From Merdiplasma sp964643295 (GTDB lineage Bacteria > Bacillota > Clostridia > Lachnospirales > Lachnospiraceae), in NCBI GenBank assembly GCA_964643295.1, contig CAZXSN010000007.1:1-64000 (forward strand): a stretch of 64,000 nucleotides of DNA, given 5' to 3'. Numbering within the stretch: the stretch's first letter is position 1; every line of letters starts with the position of its first letter. Below, piece after piece: positions 43,400-52,711 of the stretch. A model generated the notes under the pieces. The model had not been told where the DNA came from and made no database searches. It was given only the letters and a program-made list of their open reading frames with translations. The translations under genes and the position numbers were made by a program.

Positions 43400-44767
43400 G
43401 TGAGTGAACATGTTTATTCAGAGATTACCCCATACATCCTGAAGCTGGCAAAACAGTGCCAGTCCATCAGCTACATTGATCCCGCCCTCTATGAGAAGTA
43501 CGACGTGAAGCGCGGGCTTCGCGATCTCAACGGCAAGGGCGTGGTCGCCGGCCTCACGGAAATCTCCAACGTGGTGGCCAAGGAAGTGGTGGACGGCAAA
43601 GAGGTTCCCTGCGAAGGACGTCTCTATTACCGCGGGCAGGACATCAAAAAACTCGTGCAGGGGTTTGCGCGGGAGAATCGCTTTGGGTTTGAAGAAGTCG
43701 CCTATCTGCTGCTGTTCGGGAAACTCCCCAACCAGAAGCAGCTGGACCAGTTCTCCACAACACTCTCCGATTACCGCAGCCAGCTGCCGACCAATTTCGT
43801 GCGCGACATTATCATGAATGCGCCGAGCCAGGATATGATGAACGTGCTTGCACGAAGCGTACTCACGCTGTACGCGTTTGACGATCAGGCGGATGACATT
43901 TCTCTGCCCAACGTGCTGCGTCAGTGCCTGCAGTTAATCAGCCTGCTGCCGCAGATTTCCGTATACGGCTATCAGACTTATCAGCATTATTACAACCGTC
44001 AGAGCCTCTACATCCACACACCGGATCCGGAACTCTCCTTTGCGGAAAACATTCTGCATCTGCTGCGCGTGGACGGAAAATATTCGGAGCTCGAAGCCAG
44101 ACTGTTAGACATCGCGCTGGTGCTGCATATGGAACACGGCGGCGGCAATAACTCTACGTTTACCACCCACGTGGTTACCTCCTCCGGAACCGATACCTAC
44201 TCTGCATTCGCCGCATCCTTAGGTTCCCTGAAAGGGCCCCGCCACGGCGGCGCCAATATCAAAGTCGTCAAGATGATGGCGGACTTACAGGAGAATGTCA
44301 AGGACTGGAAAGACGAGGATGCGGTCCGGACTTATTTAAGGGCTATTTTAAACAGGGATGCGTTCGACCACTCCGGACTGATCTACGGCATCGGACATGC
44401 CGTATACTCCCTGTCCGATCCAAGAGCGCAGATCCTCAAATCCTTCGTGGAAAAGCTTTCGAAGGAGAAGGGACGCTACGAAGAGTTTGAACTCTACTGC
44501 CTTGTGGAGAAACTGGCACCGGAAGTGATCTCGGAGAAGGCCACCATCTACAAGGGCGTCAGCGCCAACGTGGACTTCTACAGCGGCTTCGTCTACAGCA
44601 TCTTAAACCTTCCGCTGGAACTCTACACCCCGATCTTCGCGATCGCCAGGACGGTCGGCTGGAGTGCCCACCGCATCGAGGAGCTTGCCAACAACGGCAA
44701 GATCATCCGTCCGGCGTACTTAAGCATTTCCGAGAATCAGAAGTACGTACCGCTCAAACAGCGCTGA
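43400..44767 (+). CDS. Citrate synthase (citrate/2-methylcitrate synthase family)
   Basis: A 455-residue enzyme condensing acetyl-CoA with oxaloacetate. The catalytic residues are visible: His in HGGGNNSTFT, His in GIGHAVYSLSDPR and Asp in NVDFYSGFVY; GPRHGGANI is the CoA region. The protein is longer than the classic 370-430 residues because of an N-terminal extension of about 45 residues, which is usual in Lachnospiraceae members. Translation starts at GTG 43400, nine bases after a strong AAGGAGGTG. It is monocistronic with its own terminator. No aconitase or isocitrate dehydrogenase is adjacent. It probably feeds glutamate synthesis; a methylcitrate role is possible. Confidence 0.9.
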   Translation: MSEHVYSEITPYILKLAKQCQSISYIDPALYEKYDVKRGLRDLNGKGVVAGLTEISNVVAKEVVDGKEVPCEGRLYYRGQDIKKLVQGFARENRFGFEEVAYLLLFGKLPNQKQLDQFSTTLSDYRSQLPTNFVRDIIMNAPSQDMMNVLARSVLTLYAFDDQADDISLPNVLRQCLQLISLLPQISVYGYQTYQHYYNRQSLYIHTPDPELSFAENILHLLRVDGKYSELEARLLDIALVLHMEHGGGNNSTFTTHVVTSSGTDTYSAFAASLGSLKGPRHGGANIKVVKMMADLQENVKDWKDEDAVRTYLRAILNRDAFDHSGLIYGIGHAVYSLSDPRAQILKSFVEKLSKEKGRYEEFELYCLVEKLAPEVISEKATIYKGVSANVDFYSGFVYSILNLPLELYTPIFAIARTVGWSAHRIEELANNGKIIRPAYLSISENQKYVPLKQR

Positions 44768-44774
44768 AAAAGAC

Positions 44775-44808
44775 AACAGCTGCAGGGTCAGCCCCGCAGC
44801 TGTTTTTC
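44775..44808 (+). terminator. Terminator of the citrate synthase gene
   Basis: ACAGCTGC (44776-44783) pairs with GCAGCTGT (44796-44803), followed by TTTTCTT. Confidence 0.85.
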
Positions 44809-44837
44809 TTCGGCCAAAAAATGTCCCGCTGACATCT

Positions 44838-45191
44838 CTAGAAGAACATTTTTTCCGCTTTCTTCACACACATGACAAACCAGACCAGCACCACAAAAAA
44901 GAGGATGAAAAAGGCCAGATAAACATAGGAGTTGATGGGAGCCACAAAATCCTGATAAAGACCGATCAGGCCGCTTATAACGGCCGTAAGGCCAAACAGG
45001 AGTGTGCGCGTCGACATGTACTTTTTGTATCCCTCAAAATCCTTGCATTTTTTCGGATCGGTCTGCGCAGAAACCAGTACACCCTTTTTGATCTGGTTTT
45101 TGAACGCCAGCAGGTAGTAGGCGTACAGAATATAGCCTCCGCAGGCAACCACAATGACATCCATCAAGCTGAACATCGTTCCCGTATTCAT
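44838..45191 (-). CDS. Small membrane protein of unknown function
   Basis: A 117-residue protein with three predicted membrane helices: about residues 8-28 (LMDVIVVACGGYILYAYYLL), 63-82 (TLLFGLTAVISGLIGLY) and 90-110 (YVYLAFFILFFVVLVWFVM). A cytoplasmic loop rich in lysine and aspartate, ending KKYMSTRT, lies between helices 1 and 2. GGGGGAGA precedes the ATG, so translation is well supported. It follows thrC by 18 bp on the same strand and may share its transcript. I do not recognise the family. Confidence 0.7.
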   Translation of the reverse strand: MNTGTMFSLMDVIVVACGGYILYAYYLLAFKNQIKKGVLVSAQTDPKKCKDFEGYKKYMSTRTLLFGLTAVISGLIGLYQDFVAPINSYVYLAFFILFFVVLVWFVMCVKKAEKMFF

Positions 45192-45209
45192 TTTCTCTCC
45201 CCCACCTTT

Positions 45210-46709
45210 TTATAACTCCTGCCTGATATGCAAAAACCTCTTCACAGCCGTCTCCATGTCCGCAGGATCCACGACCAGGTCGTGAAGCACCGGAGCGTTT
45301 TTAAGCTCCCTTACCGCCTGCGGAACCTCTCTGCCGGAAAGTCTGCCAAGCCTGTCCGCCAGATCTAAATCTTCCTCTCCCTCACACGGTTCACCCAGAG
45401 CCGTCATGACACTGCGGGTAAACTTAAACGGACTGGCAGTGGAAACGATCACCGTCTTCGTAAGATCCCCGGTTTGTGCGCGGTACTTTCGATAAACCGA
45501 TGAGGCTACCGCCGTGTGAGGATCCAGCACATAGCCGCTCTCCTGATAGACAGAGGCGATCTCCTTCGCTGTCTCCTCCTCGGTCGCAAAGTCCCCGTAA
45601 AAATCGGTCAGCCCATCCTGCATCTGTCTGGAGATGGCATACCGCCCTTCGCCGGAAAGCTTCTTCATAAGCTGCGCACAGGCAGCCGCATCGCACCCGG
45701 CGGAAAGATAGATCAGACGCTCCAGGTTGCTGGAGATTAAGATATCCATCGACGGAGAGCTGGTGATCACAAACGGACGGTTCCGGTCATAGATACCGGT
45801 TTGGAAGAAATCAACCAGCACACGGTTTTCATTGGCGGCGCACAGCAGCCTGGAAATCGGCAGCCCCATCTTTTTGGCAAGATAGGCTGCGAGAATGTTG
45901 CCGAAGTTGCCGGTGGGCACAACCACGTTCATTGGCTCCCCTGCATGCAAAGCCCCGCGCCTGATCATCTGTCCATAGGCATATACGTAATAGACGATCT
46001 GCGGCACCAGCCGTCCGATGTTGATCGAGTTGGCCGAGGAAAACTGATACCCTGCCTCTTCAAGCGCGGCGTTTAACTTCTGATCGCCGAACAGGCGCTT
46101 GACACCGCTTTGGGCATCGTCAAAGTTGCCGTGAATCCCCACCACGCAGGTATTCGCACCCTTCTGCGTCACCATCTGCCTTTCCTGGATGGGACTTACC
46201 CCGTCTTTCGGGTAGAAGACGAGAATCTTTGTCCCCGGCACATCGGCGAACCCGGCCAGCGCGGCCTTTCCGGTATCTCCCGAAGTGGCGGTCAGGATTA
46301 CGATCTTTTTATCCACCTGATTCTTCTTCGCCGCGGTTGTCATCAAATGCGGAAGGATCGACAAAGCCATGTCCTTAAACGCAATTGTGGCCCCGTGAAA
46401 CAGTTCCAGATAGGAAACTCCGAGCGCATCCCGCAAAGGGGCAATCTCCGGTGTGTCAAATTTTTCATCATAAGCCCGGGCAATACAGCTTTTTAACTCC
46501 TCTTCGGTATAATCCGTAAGATACAGCCGCATCACTTCGTAGGCGGTCTGCTGATAACTCATCCCCGGAAGATCTTCCAGTGCGGTCGGTAAAGTCGGAA
46601 TGTGCTCCGGCATAAAAAGTCCGCCATCCTGAGCAAGGCCCTTCAAAATCGCCCTGGAGGCGGTGACCTTCCCGGGCGCTCCCCGGGTACTGCTGTAAAA
46701 CAACTCCAT
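45210..46709 (-). CDS. thrC: Threonine synthase
   Basis: A 499-residue PLP enzyme that converts O-phospho-L-homoserine to threonine. The PLP-binding lysine is in FHGATIAFKDMALSIL. ILTATSGDTGKAALAG binds the PLP phosphate region, and VPTGNFGNILAAYLAKKMGLP is a family signature. The N-terminal YSSTRGAPGKVTASRAILKGLAQDGGLFMPE (in pieces) is typical of the long ThrC subgroup. The start at 46709 is preferred over 46715 as GAGGG would otherwise touch the ATG. Promoter TTGCAA-16-TATACT lies at 46771-46798. No hom or thrB gene is adjacent. Confidence 0.96.
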   Translation of the reverse strand: MELFYSSTRGAPGKVTASRAILKGLAQDGGLFMPEHIPTLPTALEDLPGMSYQQTAYEVMRLYLTDYTEEELKSCIARAYDEKFDTPEIAPLRDALGVSYLELFHGATIAFKDMALSILPHLMTTAAKKNQVDKKIVILTATSGDTGKAALAGFADVPGTKILVFYPKDGVSPIQERQMVTQKGANTCVVGIHGNFDDAQSGVKRLFGDQKLNAALEEAGYQFSSANSINIGRLVPQIVYYVYAYGQMIRRGALHAGEPMNVVVPTGNFGNILAAYLAKKMGLPISRLLCAANENRVLVDFFQTGIYDRNRPFVITSSPSMDILISSNLERLIYLSAGCDAAACAQLMKKLSGEGRYAISRQMQDGLTDFYGDFATEEETAKEIASVYQESGYVLDPHTAVASSVYRKYRAQTGDLTKTVIVSTASPFKFTRSVMTALGEPCEGEEDLDLADRLGRLSGREVPQAVRELKNAPVLHDLVVDPADMETAVKRFLHIRQEL

Positions 46710-47094
46710 ATCCATCCCTCAACTTTCCCAGACAGGCGAAAATATCCATTTCAACCCGTCTGTCCTAGAGAGTATAGCACAGGACCCACTGTTTGCAAAG
46801 GAAAAAATGGGAGAACCCCTAAGAGTGTATGTACAGCCCGCATCTGTGACTGCTTAAGCGGATGCGGAAAACTTCCGTCCAAGAACACGGATAAGAAACC
46901 GCACGGAAAAGAGTACAGAAAAGCAATGGATCGGGAAGATGCAAAAGTGAAAAGTCTTTCCAGTACCAGGATGGAGAAAATTAACCGCCGCAAAAACGCT
47001 GTACATGCGGCAAGATAACCATCCACAGCGTTCTCACGGCAGCCAGATCTTCTGCCCAATCACAGAAACATCCGTCAAACACAGCGAAACACAA
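46710..47094. other. 385-bp gap with the thrC promoter
   Basis: Besides the promoter at 46771-46798 on minus I see no gene, RNA or clear terminator. Confidence 0.55.
46771..46798 (-). promoter_or_regulatory. Promoter for thrC
   Basis: On minus, TTGCAA (46793-46798), 16 bp and TATACT (46771-46776). Confidence 0.6.
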
Positions 47095-47943
47095 TCATTC
47101 ACAGTACTCCCGGAAGGTGTAATACTCATGTCCGCCGTACTCAAACAGCAGCACGAGGGAACTGTCAAACCAGTCGATGTTCTGCAGGGAGGCCGAATCC
47201 CGGGCGATGAAGAACAGCGCACCCTGGGAATTATCCTCCCCTTCCAAGGCAAGATTGACGGCCTCGATCGTCGACTCGCTGATCGGGCAGGATGAAATGC
47301 GGCCGTCCTGCGTGGGAGAAAACTGTGCGGAGCCGTTTACTCTCTGCCAGACCACGTCATACACCGTATCCGGGAAATGGGAATCTTCCACCCGGTTTAG
47401 AACAACATTCGCCACCAAAAGTTTGCTCAGCAGATCCCCGCCGGTCGCCTCTGCTTCCACAATCTCCAGCAGCGTGTAATAATCGTTATAGGACATCCGG
47501 TTTTCAGCGATCTCCTGCAGGGCCGCCTGTCCCACCGCACCGGCCCTTTCCGCTCCGGCGCGGAAGGCGTTTCGGTTCATCACGTTTCGATTGATGCCTT
47601 TGATACCAACGAGGACTTCTTCATTCTCATTCGTCAGATCTTTTACCAGACTGGCCTCGTAGTACTCCTCCATACTGGCCACACCGTCGACCAGGCCCAT
47701 TAACCCGACATTCACACTGTCTGACTGCATCTTAGAATCGTGATCAACAGCATAGGCAACTTCCCTGTAAGTGCTTACAGGATCGAAAACTGCCATCACC
47801 AAAAACCCGGTCAGCAGGATCCCGGACAAAAGCAGGGGCAGGGTTTTCGCACGGCACCGGAGATTTCTTTGTAAGAATGCACCGAACTTTTCCAGGCCGT
47901 TTTCTGTCCTCTTGCTTTCAAATCGATCTGTCCTTTTCCGCAC
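47095..47943 (-). CDS. Cell-wall hydrolase (SleB/Hydrolase_2 family), membrane anchored
   Basis: A 282-residue exported protein. After a basic N-terminus one hydrophobic helix (about residues 35-55) anchors or exports it. The C-terminal domain, from about residue 155, is the SleB/CwlJ-type hydrolase: LLEIVEAEATGGDLLSKLLVANVVLNRV with the catalytic glutamate, then HFPDTVYDVVWQ and AQFSPTQDGRI. The family cleaves cortex or vegetative peptidoglycan as a lytic transglycosylase. There is no peptidoglycan-binding domain, unlike spore SleB. A near-perfect promoter (TTGACA-17-TATAAT at 47984-48012) precedes it. A vegetative or sporulation role cannot be told from sequence. Confidence 0.88.
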   Translation of the reverse strand: MRKRTDRFESKRTENGLEKFGAFLQRNLRCRAKTLPLLLSGILLTGFLVMAVFDPVSTYREVAYAVDHDSKMQSDSVNVGLMGLVDGVASMEEYYEASLVKDLTNENEEVLVGIKGINRNVMNRNAFRAGAERAGAVGQAALQEIAENRMSYNDYYTLLEIVEAEATGGDLLSKLLVANVVLNRVEDSHFPDTVYDVVWQRVNGSAQFSPTQDGRISSCPISESTIEAVNLALEGEDNSQGALFFIARDSASLQNIDWFDSSLVLLFEYGGHEYYTFREYCE

Positions 47944-47983
47944 GTTTTGTCCCTCCTTCCTGCCGGTTTCTATATTTTAACGA

Positions 47984-48012
47984 ATTATAACGAAATTTTT
48001 AAATCTTGTCAA
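47984..48012 (-). promoter_or_regulatory. Consensus promoter of the cell-wall hydrolase
   Basis: On minus, perfect TTGACA (48007-48012), 17 bp and perfect TATAAT (47984-47989). Confidence 0.85.
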
Positions 48013-48668
48013 TAGAAAATTCATACTTTCGTAATATATTACAGATCGATTCATTTTGATGTCATGGCGGTTGGAAAGAAAATACAAAAATGCCGGCGAT
48101 ATCAGTCCTATTTTTGTGCAATATGACCGTTCTTGGGAGCACTCCTTCGTCATTACCGCGAATTTCTTCTCTTAAAGGGCAAACGAAGAGGTACGGAAGA
48201 AGGCGCAGAACCGGAAATTATTTCAAAATTGTTACCTGTCTGTAACATTTTCGTAACATCTCCTTCATAACCCTGTCAAAGAGAATTCTTCCATCTGCCA
48301 GAGAAAGAGACTTTCCGAAATTTTCAGAGTGCCAAACGATCGAAGCATGGCCTCCTGTCGAATAAACACCACGTGCGAAGCCGCGAACGCAAGAGCAACT
48401 GGAATCCGCCTTCCCGAAATTCTTCCCCGCTGTTTTCTGCTGTAACGGTCTTCCTGTGATGCCTTTTACCCAAGAGACAAAACGTAAAAAGGCACCCTTC
48501 AAAACCTTGCGGGAACCCTCAAGCGCAAGGGAGTTTTCCTCACCCTTGCCGCCTAAGCATGTGTGCTTAGCGGATCAAAGTCTTTCTTCCCGCGGTGCAT
48601 TCCCCACACGGATGATTGGTTCGCAGCTTCAGTCGGGATTTTCCGGAGAAAGTTAACTGGTGTGAAAG

Positions 48669-48764
48669 ATGGAACAAAAAAGAAATGGTTTGTCACAGAT
48701 TGAAAGAAGCCGATCTTTTACAGCCTGCATGTTTCTCATTCCCGGCCTGAACCTGCCAGTGTGA
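48669..48764 (+). pseudogene. Possible truncated permease N-terminus
   Basis: A 31-codon frame reads MEQKRNGLSQIERSRSFTAC and MFLIPGLNLPV, then TGA. A basic head followed by a FLIPGL-type first helix resembles the start of sugar ABC permeases. No further homologous text follows and there is no good ribosome binding site. Confidence 0.25.
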
Positions 48765-48993
48765 ATAAATCGTATTATTTCGAATTGTACCTCCTCTTGC
48801 GAGGAAAGCCCTTGACATTGACGCATTGAAACACAGGAGAAGGCGCCGGAACCTCTTGATTTTTCAGGCATTCAGGGCAAGTAAACTGCCTCTAAAAAGC
48901 ACAGGGGGGATCAATTCTGAAAAAGACCTGGTGATTAAACTGGAGAACAGATTTTATAAAGTTCTGTATCGTTACCCGTCGAACTATATGCGT

Positions 48994-49036
48994 TAAAAAG
49001 TCCCCTGTCAGCCCATCAAGAGCAGCAGGGGACTTT
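48994..49036 (-). terminator. Terminator of leuA
   Basis: AAGTCCCCTG (48998-49007) pairs with CAGGGGACTT (49026-49035); on minus the hairpin is followed by TTTTTAA. Confidence 0.8.
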
Positions 49037-49155
49037 CCTTATTCATTCTAACGGGTGTTCCCAGGACTTTTAAGATCACCGGGAAGGATACAGCCTGAAG
49101 CACACCTTTTCGTCTTTTGTCTACGCAGCAGGCGAATGGCTGGCTATGCGGAAAC

Positions 49156-50832
49156 TTACTTCGCCTCTTTGCTTTGTACCAGGTTGTTGATGGCCGTTAA
49201 GAGCGCGTCGATGGATGCCCGGATGATATCCACATCCACACCGGCACCCCAGTGCAGGGAACCATCCGCGCGGGCACGAATCCCCACATAGGCGATCGCG
49301 CGGGAACTCGAACTCTGCTCCAGCGCATGCTCTTCGTAGGTCACCAGATCGTACTCCAGGCGATAATGCTTCTTTAAGGCGTTGCTCACCGCGTTCAGAC
49401 GACCGTTGCCGGAGGCGATAATCACGCTGGTCTTCTCCTGATAGGTCGTGGTAACCTCGGCGATGATCCCGTTGTGCTGCTTGAAATGCACTTCGCTGAT
49501 GCTGTACGGATGCGCCACATTCTCGAACTTCTCCTTGAACAGCTGGAAGATCTCCTCCGGCATCAGTTCCTTATGCTGCTCATCCGAAGCGGCTTTTGCG
49601 ATATATCCCATCGCTTCGCGCATCTTCTTGGGCAGCTTCAGTCCGTAGTGCTGCTCCAGGATGTAGCCGACACCGCCCTTGCCGGACTGGCTGTTGATGC
49701 GGATCACATCTGCATCGTAGCTGCGGTTGATATCGGTGGGATCGATCGGCAGATAGGGAACCGTCCACAGATCGGTCTGCTTCTCCTCCCGGTACTTCAT
49801 GCCCTTGGCAATCGCATCCTGATGGGAACCGGAGAAGGCCGCAAACACCAGCGCTCCGCTGTACGGGCTGCGCTCGTCCACCGGCATACCGGTATACTGC
49901 TCATAGGCCTCACAGATGTGCGGCATGTTGGAGAAATCCAGGCAGGGATCCACGCCCTGCGCGTACATGTTCATCGCCAGAGTAACGATATCCACGTTGC
50001 CGGTGCGCTCGCCGTTGCCGAACAAAGTTCCTTCGATTCTCTCCGCTCCGGCCAGCATGCCCAGCTCGGCATCGGCGATTCCGCTGCCGCGGTCATTGTG
50101 CGGATGCAGAGAAAGGATCACGTTGTCGCGGTACTTTAAATTCTCACTCAGATATTCGATCTGGCTGGCGTACACATGCGGCATGGAAAGCTGCACAGTG
50201 CTCGGAAGGTTAATGATCGCCTTGCGGTCGATAGTCGGCTGCCAGACATCCAGCACCGCGTTGCAGACCTCCAGCGCGTACTCCGGCTCCGTGCCGGTGA
50301 AACTTTCCGGGCTGTACTCAAACCGGTAGTTGCCGCCGCACTCATTAGTGAGATCCTGTAAAAGCTTCGCTCCGTCCACAGCGATCTGTAAGATTTCCGC
50401 CTTCGACTTGCCAAACACCTGCTCCCGCTGCGCCAGCGAAGTGGAGTTATATACATGCACGATCGCCTGCTTCGCGCCGTTTAAGGCCTCAAAGGTCCTG
50501 CGAATGATATGCTCCCTGGCCTGTGTCAGCACCTGAATCGTCACATCGTCCGGGATCATATCCTTCTCAATCAGGGCACGCAGGAACTGATACTCCGTAT
50601 CAGAGGCCGCCGGGAAACCCACCTCGATCTCCTTAAAGCCGATCTCCACGAGGAGCTTGAAAAATTCCAGCTTCTGTTCAAGGGACATCGGCACCACCAG
50701 TGCCTGGTTGCCGTCCCGAAGATCCACGCTGCACCAGACCGGTGCGTGATCGATGTACTCTTTCTGCACCCATTTGTTTGACTCCACCGGGGGCATGAAA
50801 TACTGGCGGGTATACTTCTTGTAATTCATCAT
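49156..50832 (-). CDS. leuA: 2-isopropylmalate synthase
   Basis: A 558-residue enzyme making 2-isopropylmalate from 2-ketoisovalerate and acetyl-CoA, the first step of leucine synthesis. The long form resembles the yeast/actinobacterial LeuA group. The N-terminal WCSVDLRDGNQALVVPM carries the metal-binding Asp and Arg; SLHPHNDRGSG holds the metal histidines, and FGNGERTGNVDIVTLAMNMY is a TIM-barrel signature. The C-terminal third is the LeuA regulatory domain that binds leucine. GGAGG lies nine bases before ATG 50832. The T-box leader upstream has a leucine codon as specifier. No leuB, leuC or leuD genes are in the window. Confidence 0.95.
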   Translation of the reverse strand: MMNYKKYTRQYFMPPVESNKWVQKEYIDHAPVWCSVDLRDGNQALVVPMSLEQKLEFFKLLVEIGFKEIEVGFPAASDTEYQFLRALIEKDMIPDDVTIQVLTQAREHIIRRTFEALNGAKQAIVHVYNSTSLAQREQVFGKSKAEILQIAVDGAKLLQDLTNECGGNYRFEYSPESFTGTEPEYALEVCNAVLDVWQPTIDRKAIINLPSTVQLSMPHVYASQIEYLSENLKYRDNVILSLHPHNDRGSGIADAELGMLAGAERIEGTLFGNGERTGNVDIVTLAMNMYAQGVDPCLDFSNMPHICEAYEQYTGMPVDERSPYSGALVFAAFSGSHQDAIAKGMKYREEKQTDLWTVPYLPIDPTDINRSYDADVIRINSQSGKGGVGYILEQHYGLKLPKKMREAMGYIAKAASDEQHKELMPEEIFQLFKEKFENVAHPYSISEVHFKQHNGIIAEVTTTYQEKTSVIIASGNGRLNAVSNALKKHYRLEYDLVTYEEHALEQSSSSRAIAYVGIRARADGSLHWGAGVDVDIIRASIDALLTAINNLVQSKEAK

Positions 50833-50860
50833 TTTTCTGATCCTCCACATCTTTTTGCTG

Positions 50861-51205
50861 AAAAAATAACGTCTCCCCTGGCATACGCCAGGGGAGACGA
50901 AAGATTTATCTTACGCGGTACCACTCCCGTTCGTGAAACATCACGCTCTCAAAAGGATACGAACCTGCACCTTCACAGGCTTTATATCCTGCCCGGATAA
51001 CGGTCGGGAACCGTCTGCGCCTACTCTCAGGGAACGAAATCAAAGGAATACGATCCTTCCCATACTCTTTCTTCCAATAATTTCGGGCAGCCGCTCAGAG
51101 GTCAGTTCCCAAAATTCCCTCGACTGTCTCACATCACCCGGCAGCTTTCTGAACTCAGGAAGAAAGGTACTACTCCTCGTCATCGCATTTGCTTTCCAAA
51201 CGAAC
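50861..51205 (-). promoter_or_regulatory. T-box leader of leuA, leucine specific
   Basis: On minus the T-box GGGAGTGGTACCGCG lies at 50914-50928, followed by a perfect 12-base-pair terminator stem (50871-50882 with 50887-50898) and a T-rich run. A candidate specifier CTC is at 51098-51100 in GACCTCTGAG, about 106 nt from the predicted start, almost the same distance as TTC in the pheST leader. CTC is a leucine codon and agrees with leuA. Confidence 0.9.
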
Positions 51206-51211
51206 AATCGC

Positions 51212-51240
51212 ACTATATCATTTCTCACAGGGATTGTCAA
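51212..51240 (-). promoter_or_regulatory. Promoter of the leuA T-box transcript
   Basis: On minus, perfect TTGACA (51235-51240), 17 bp and TATAGT (51212-51217). Confidence 0.85.
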
Positions 51241-51502
51241 CAGTTTTTTGCGGATTGCGGTGAGCGGGTGAATAAGCTTCGCATATGAGCCTTATGAAAA
51301 TCCATAAGGGTTCCTAAGGAAATCACGCTTTATGCCAAAACCACCCCTGTCCGTAACTTAACAGGGATGAAAAAAAGCCTTAATGTACCCTGCTGATTCC
51401 TTTACGCGCACACTGAAAGATCCGTTCTCATTCCGGGAAGCATCTTTAGGCTCTCAGAAATCTTCCAAAGATTTAAAGATCTGCCTTTTCTGCCAGATGT
51501 CT

Positions 51503-52711
51503 CTAATGCTTTTCCGGCACATAGAAGGTCATATAGGACGCGCCTGGCTGCGAAGGGCCTTTGACTGCCAGGGACAGCCGACCGTCCTCTCCCACCCGGT
51601 AGGAAGTCAGTTCTCCGCCGACCAAACAGGAGGAAAGCACAAACTTCCCGGAGGGAGAGATCGCCAGGCCGCGCGGACGCACACCGGGAATCGTCATGTT
51701 CTGCAGCACACTCAGCTCTCCCGTCTCCTGGTCGATCTTTATCACACCGATCACATCCGCCGCATTGATCAGGGAATACAGATACTTTCCATCAGGTGTG
51801 ATCACAAACCCCTGCTGCTCTAGACGGGTGCCGGTCTTGACCGGAAGGCTCTGATCGAGGATATTGACCACGCAGATTCTTTCCACTGTGCCGTCCTCCT
51901 CGTAACGGAAAGCGGTCACATAGCACTTCCCATCGTAAGAGGCCTCATGGTTGACGAACAGAAACGGCTTCGTCGGGTGGAAAACCACATACCGCGGAGA
52001 AGCGCCGGGCACATCCGTCAAGGTTCTGCTTTTCAGAATAAGCTTCCTCTTCTCATAATCGAAGGTATACAGATACAGATGGCCGTCTCCCTTATCCGCC
52101 ACCGCGATCAGATTCCCCGAGGGAGAAAATACGGCGCAGTGCGGGTGTGCTTCCTCTTTCCTGGAAGCCCCCTCTGACGGGGCTTTTTCTTCTTTACCGG
52201 ATCCGGCACTGTGGTTGACATTCTCCACGAGTTCATCCGGCACACCGTCCTCTGTCAGGGCATACACCTGCACATCCGCTTCCGGAGGAATCAAAACCGT
52301 TTCCATTTTTCCCCCTTCTGTGCGGCGATGCACAGCCATCCCCATTCCAAAGGAGTGATGCGCCTCAAACAGATACTTCCCTGTGGGATCCAGTTCCACA
52401 TAGGCGGGATTGGCGCATCCCGTCACCACCCTGGTATGCTCCGTGGCATGACCGGTCTGCGGATCCAGATCATACACAAAGATTCTCCCGGAAATACAGG
52501 GTGCTCCCCGAAACTCAAACACCTCGTTATTGACATACAGCTTATTTTTCTTCTGATCCACGCAGGAGCCGTTAAACGATTCCTGATGATCGATCTCTTC
52601 CACGAACGAAATCTCTCCGTTTGATTCGTCAAATGTATACAGTCCAAGACCCGGTACACCGCCGTGCTCCGCCCAGGAACTTACGTACATAAATGCCTTC
52701 TGCTCTTCCAC
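51503..52711 (-). CDS. Lactonase family protein (Pgl/YbhE-type seven-bladed propeller)
   Basis: A 402-residue beta-propeller of the 6-phosphogluconolactonase (YbhE) type. It opens MYVSSWAEHGGVPGLGLYTFDESNGE and shows repeated blades such as NPAYVELDPTGKYLFEAHHS, HPHCAVFSPSGNLIAVADKGDGHLYLY and RPRGLAISPSGKFVLSSCLVGGELTSY (quoted in part). A charged insert rich in K, E and S (about residues 185-205) is extra to the family. The GTG start at 52711 follows GGGAGGG seven bases upstream; frames to 52831 lack such a site. The family hydrolyses 6-phosphogluconolactone or acts on other lactones. No zwf or gnd is nearby. Confidence 0.85.
   Translation of the reverse strand: MEEQKAFMYVSSWAEHGGVPGLGLYTFDESNGEISFVEEIDHQESFNGSCVDQKKNKLYVNNEVFEFRGAPCISGRIFVYDLDPQTGHATEHTRVVTGCANPAYVELDPTGKYLFEAHHSFGMGMAVHRRTEGGKMETVLIPPEADVQVYALTEDGVPDELVENVNHSAGSGKEEKAPSEGASRKEEAHPHCAVFSPSGNLIAVADKGDGHLYLYTFDYEKRKLILKSRTLTDVPGASPRYVVFHPTKPFLFVNHEASYDGKCYVTAFRYEEDGTVERICVVNILDQSLPVKTGTRLEQQGFVITPDGKYLYSLINAADVIGVIKIDQETGELSVLQNMTIPGVRPRGLAISPSGKFVLSSCLVGGELTSYRVGEDGRLSLAVKGPSQPGASYMTFYVPEKH

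Larger units (their letters stand above)
47944..49155. other. 1.2-kb intergenic region with gene remnants and hairpins
   Basis: It holds the hydrolase promoter (47984-48012), GTTAC repeats at 48231-48260, hairpins at about 48504-48531 (CCTTGCG/CGCAAGG) and 48548-48573 (CTAAGCA/TGCTTAG), a 31-codon permease-like fragment (48669-48764) and the leuA terminator (48994-49036). It looks like a graveyard of lost genes rather than an active locus. Confidence 0.5.
50833..51502. other. 670-bp region: leuA T-box leader and promoter
   Basis: 50861-51205 is the T-box leader, 51212-51240 its promoter. The remaining 260 bp is empty apart from short inverted repeats. Confidence 0.65.

Noticed and set aside
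48865..48993. Protein-like text EKDLVIKLENRFYKVLYRY ending near 48996
   Set aside because: The frame has no start codon with a ribosome binding site and overlaps the leuA terminator; I could not link it to a family.
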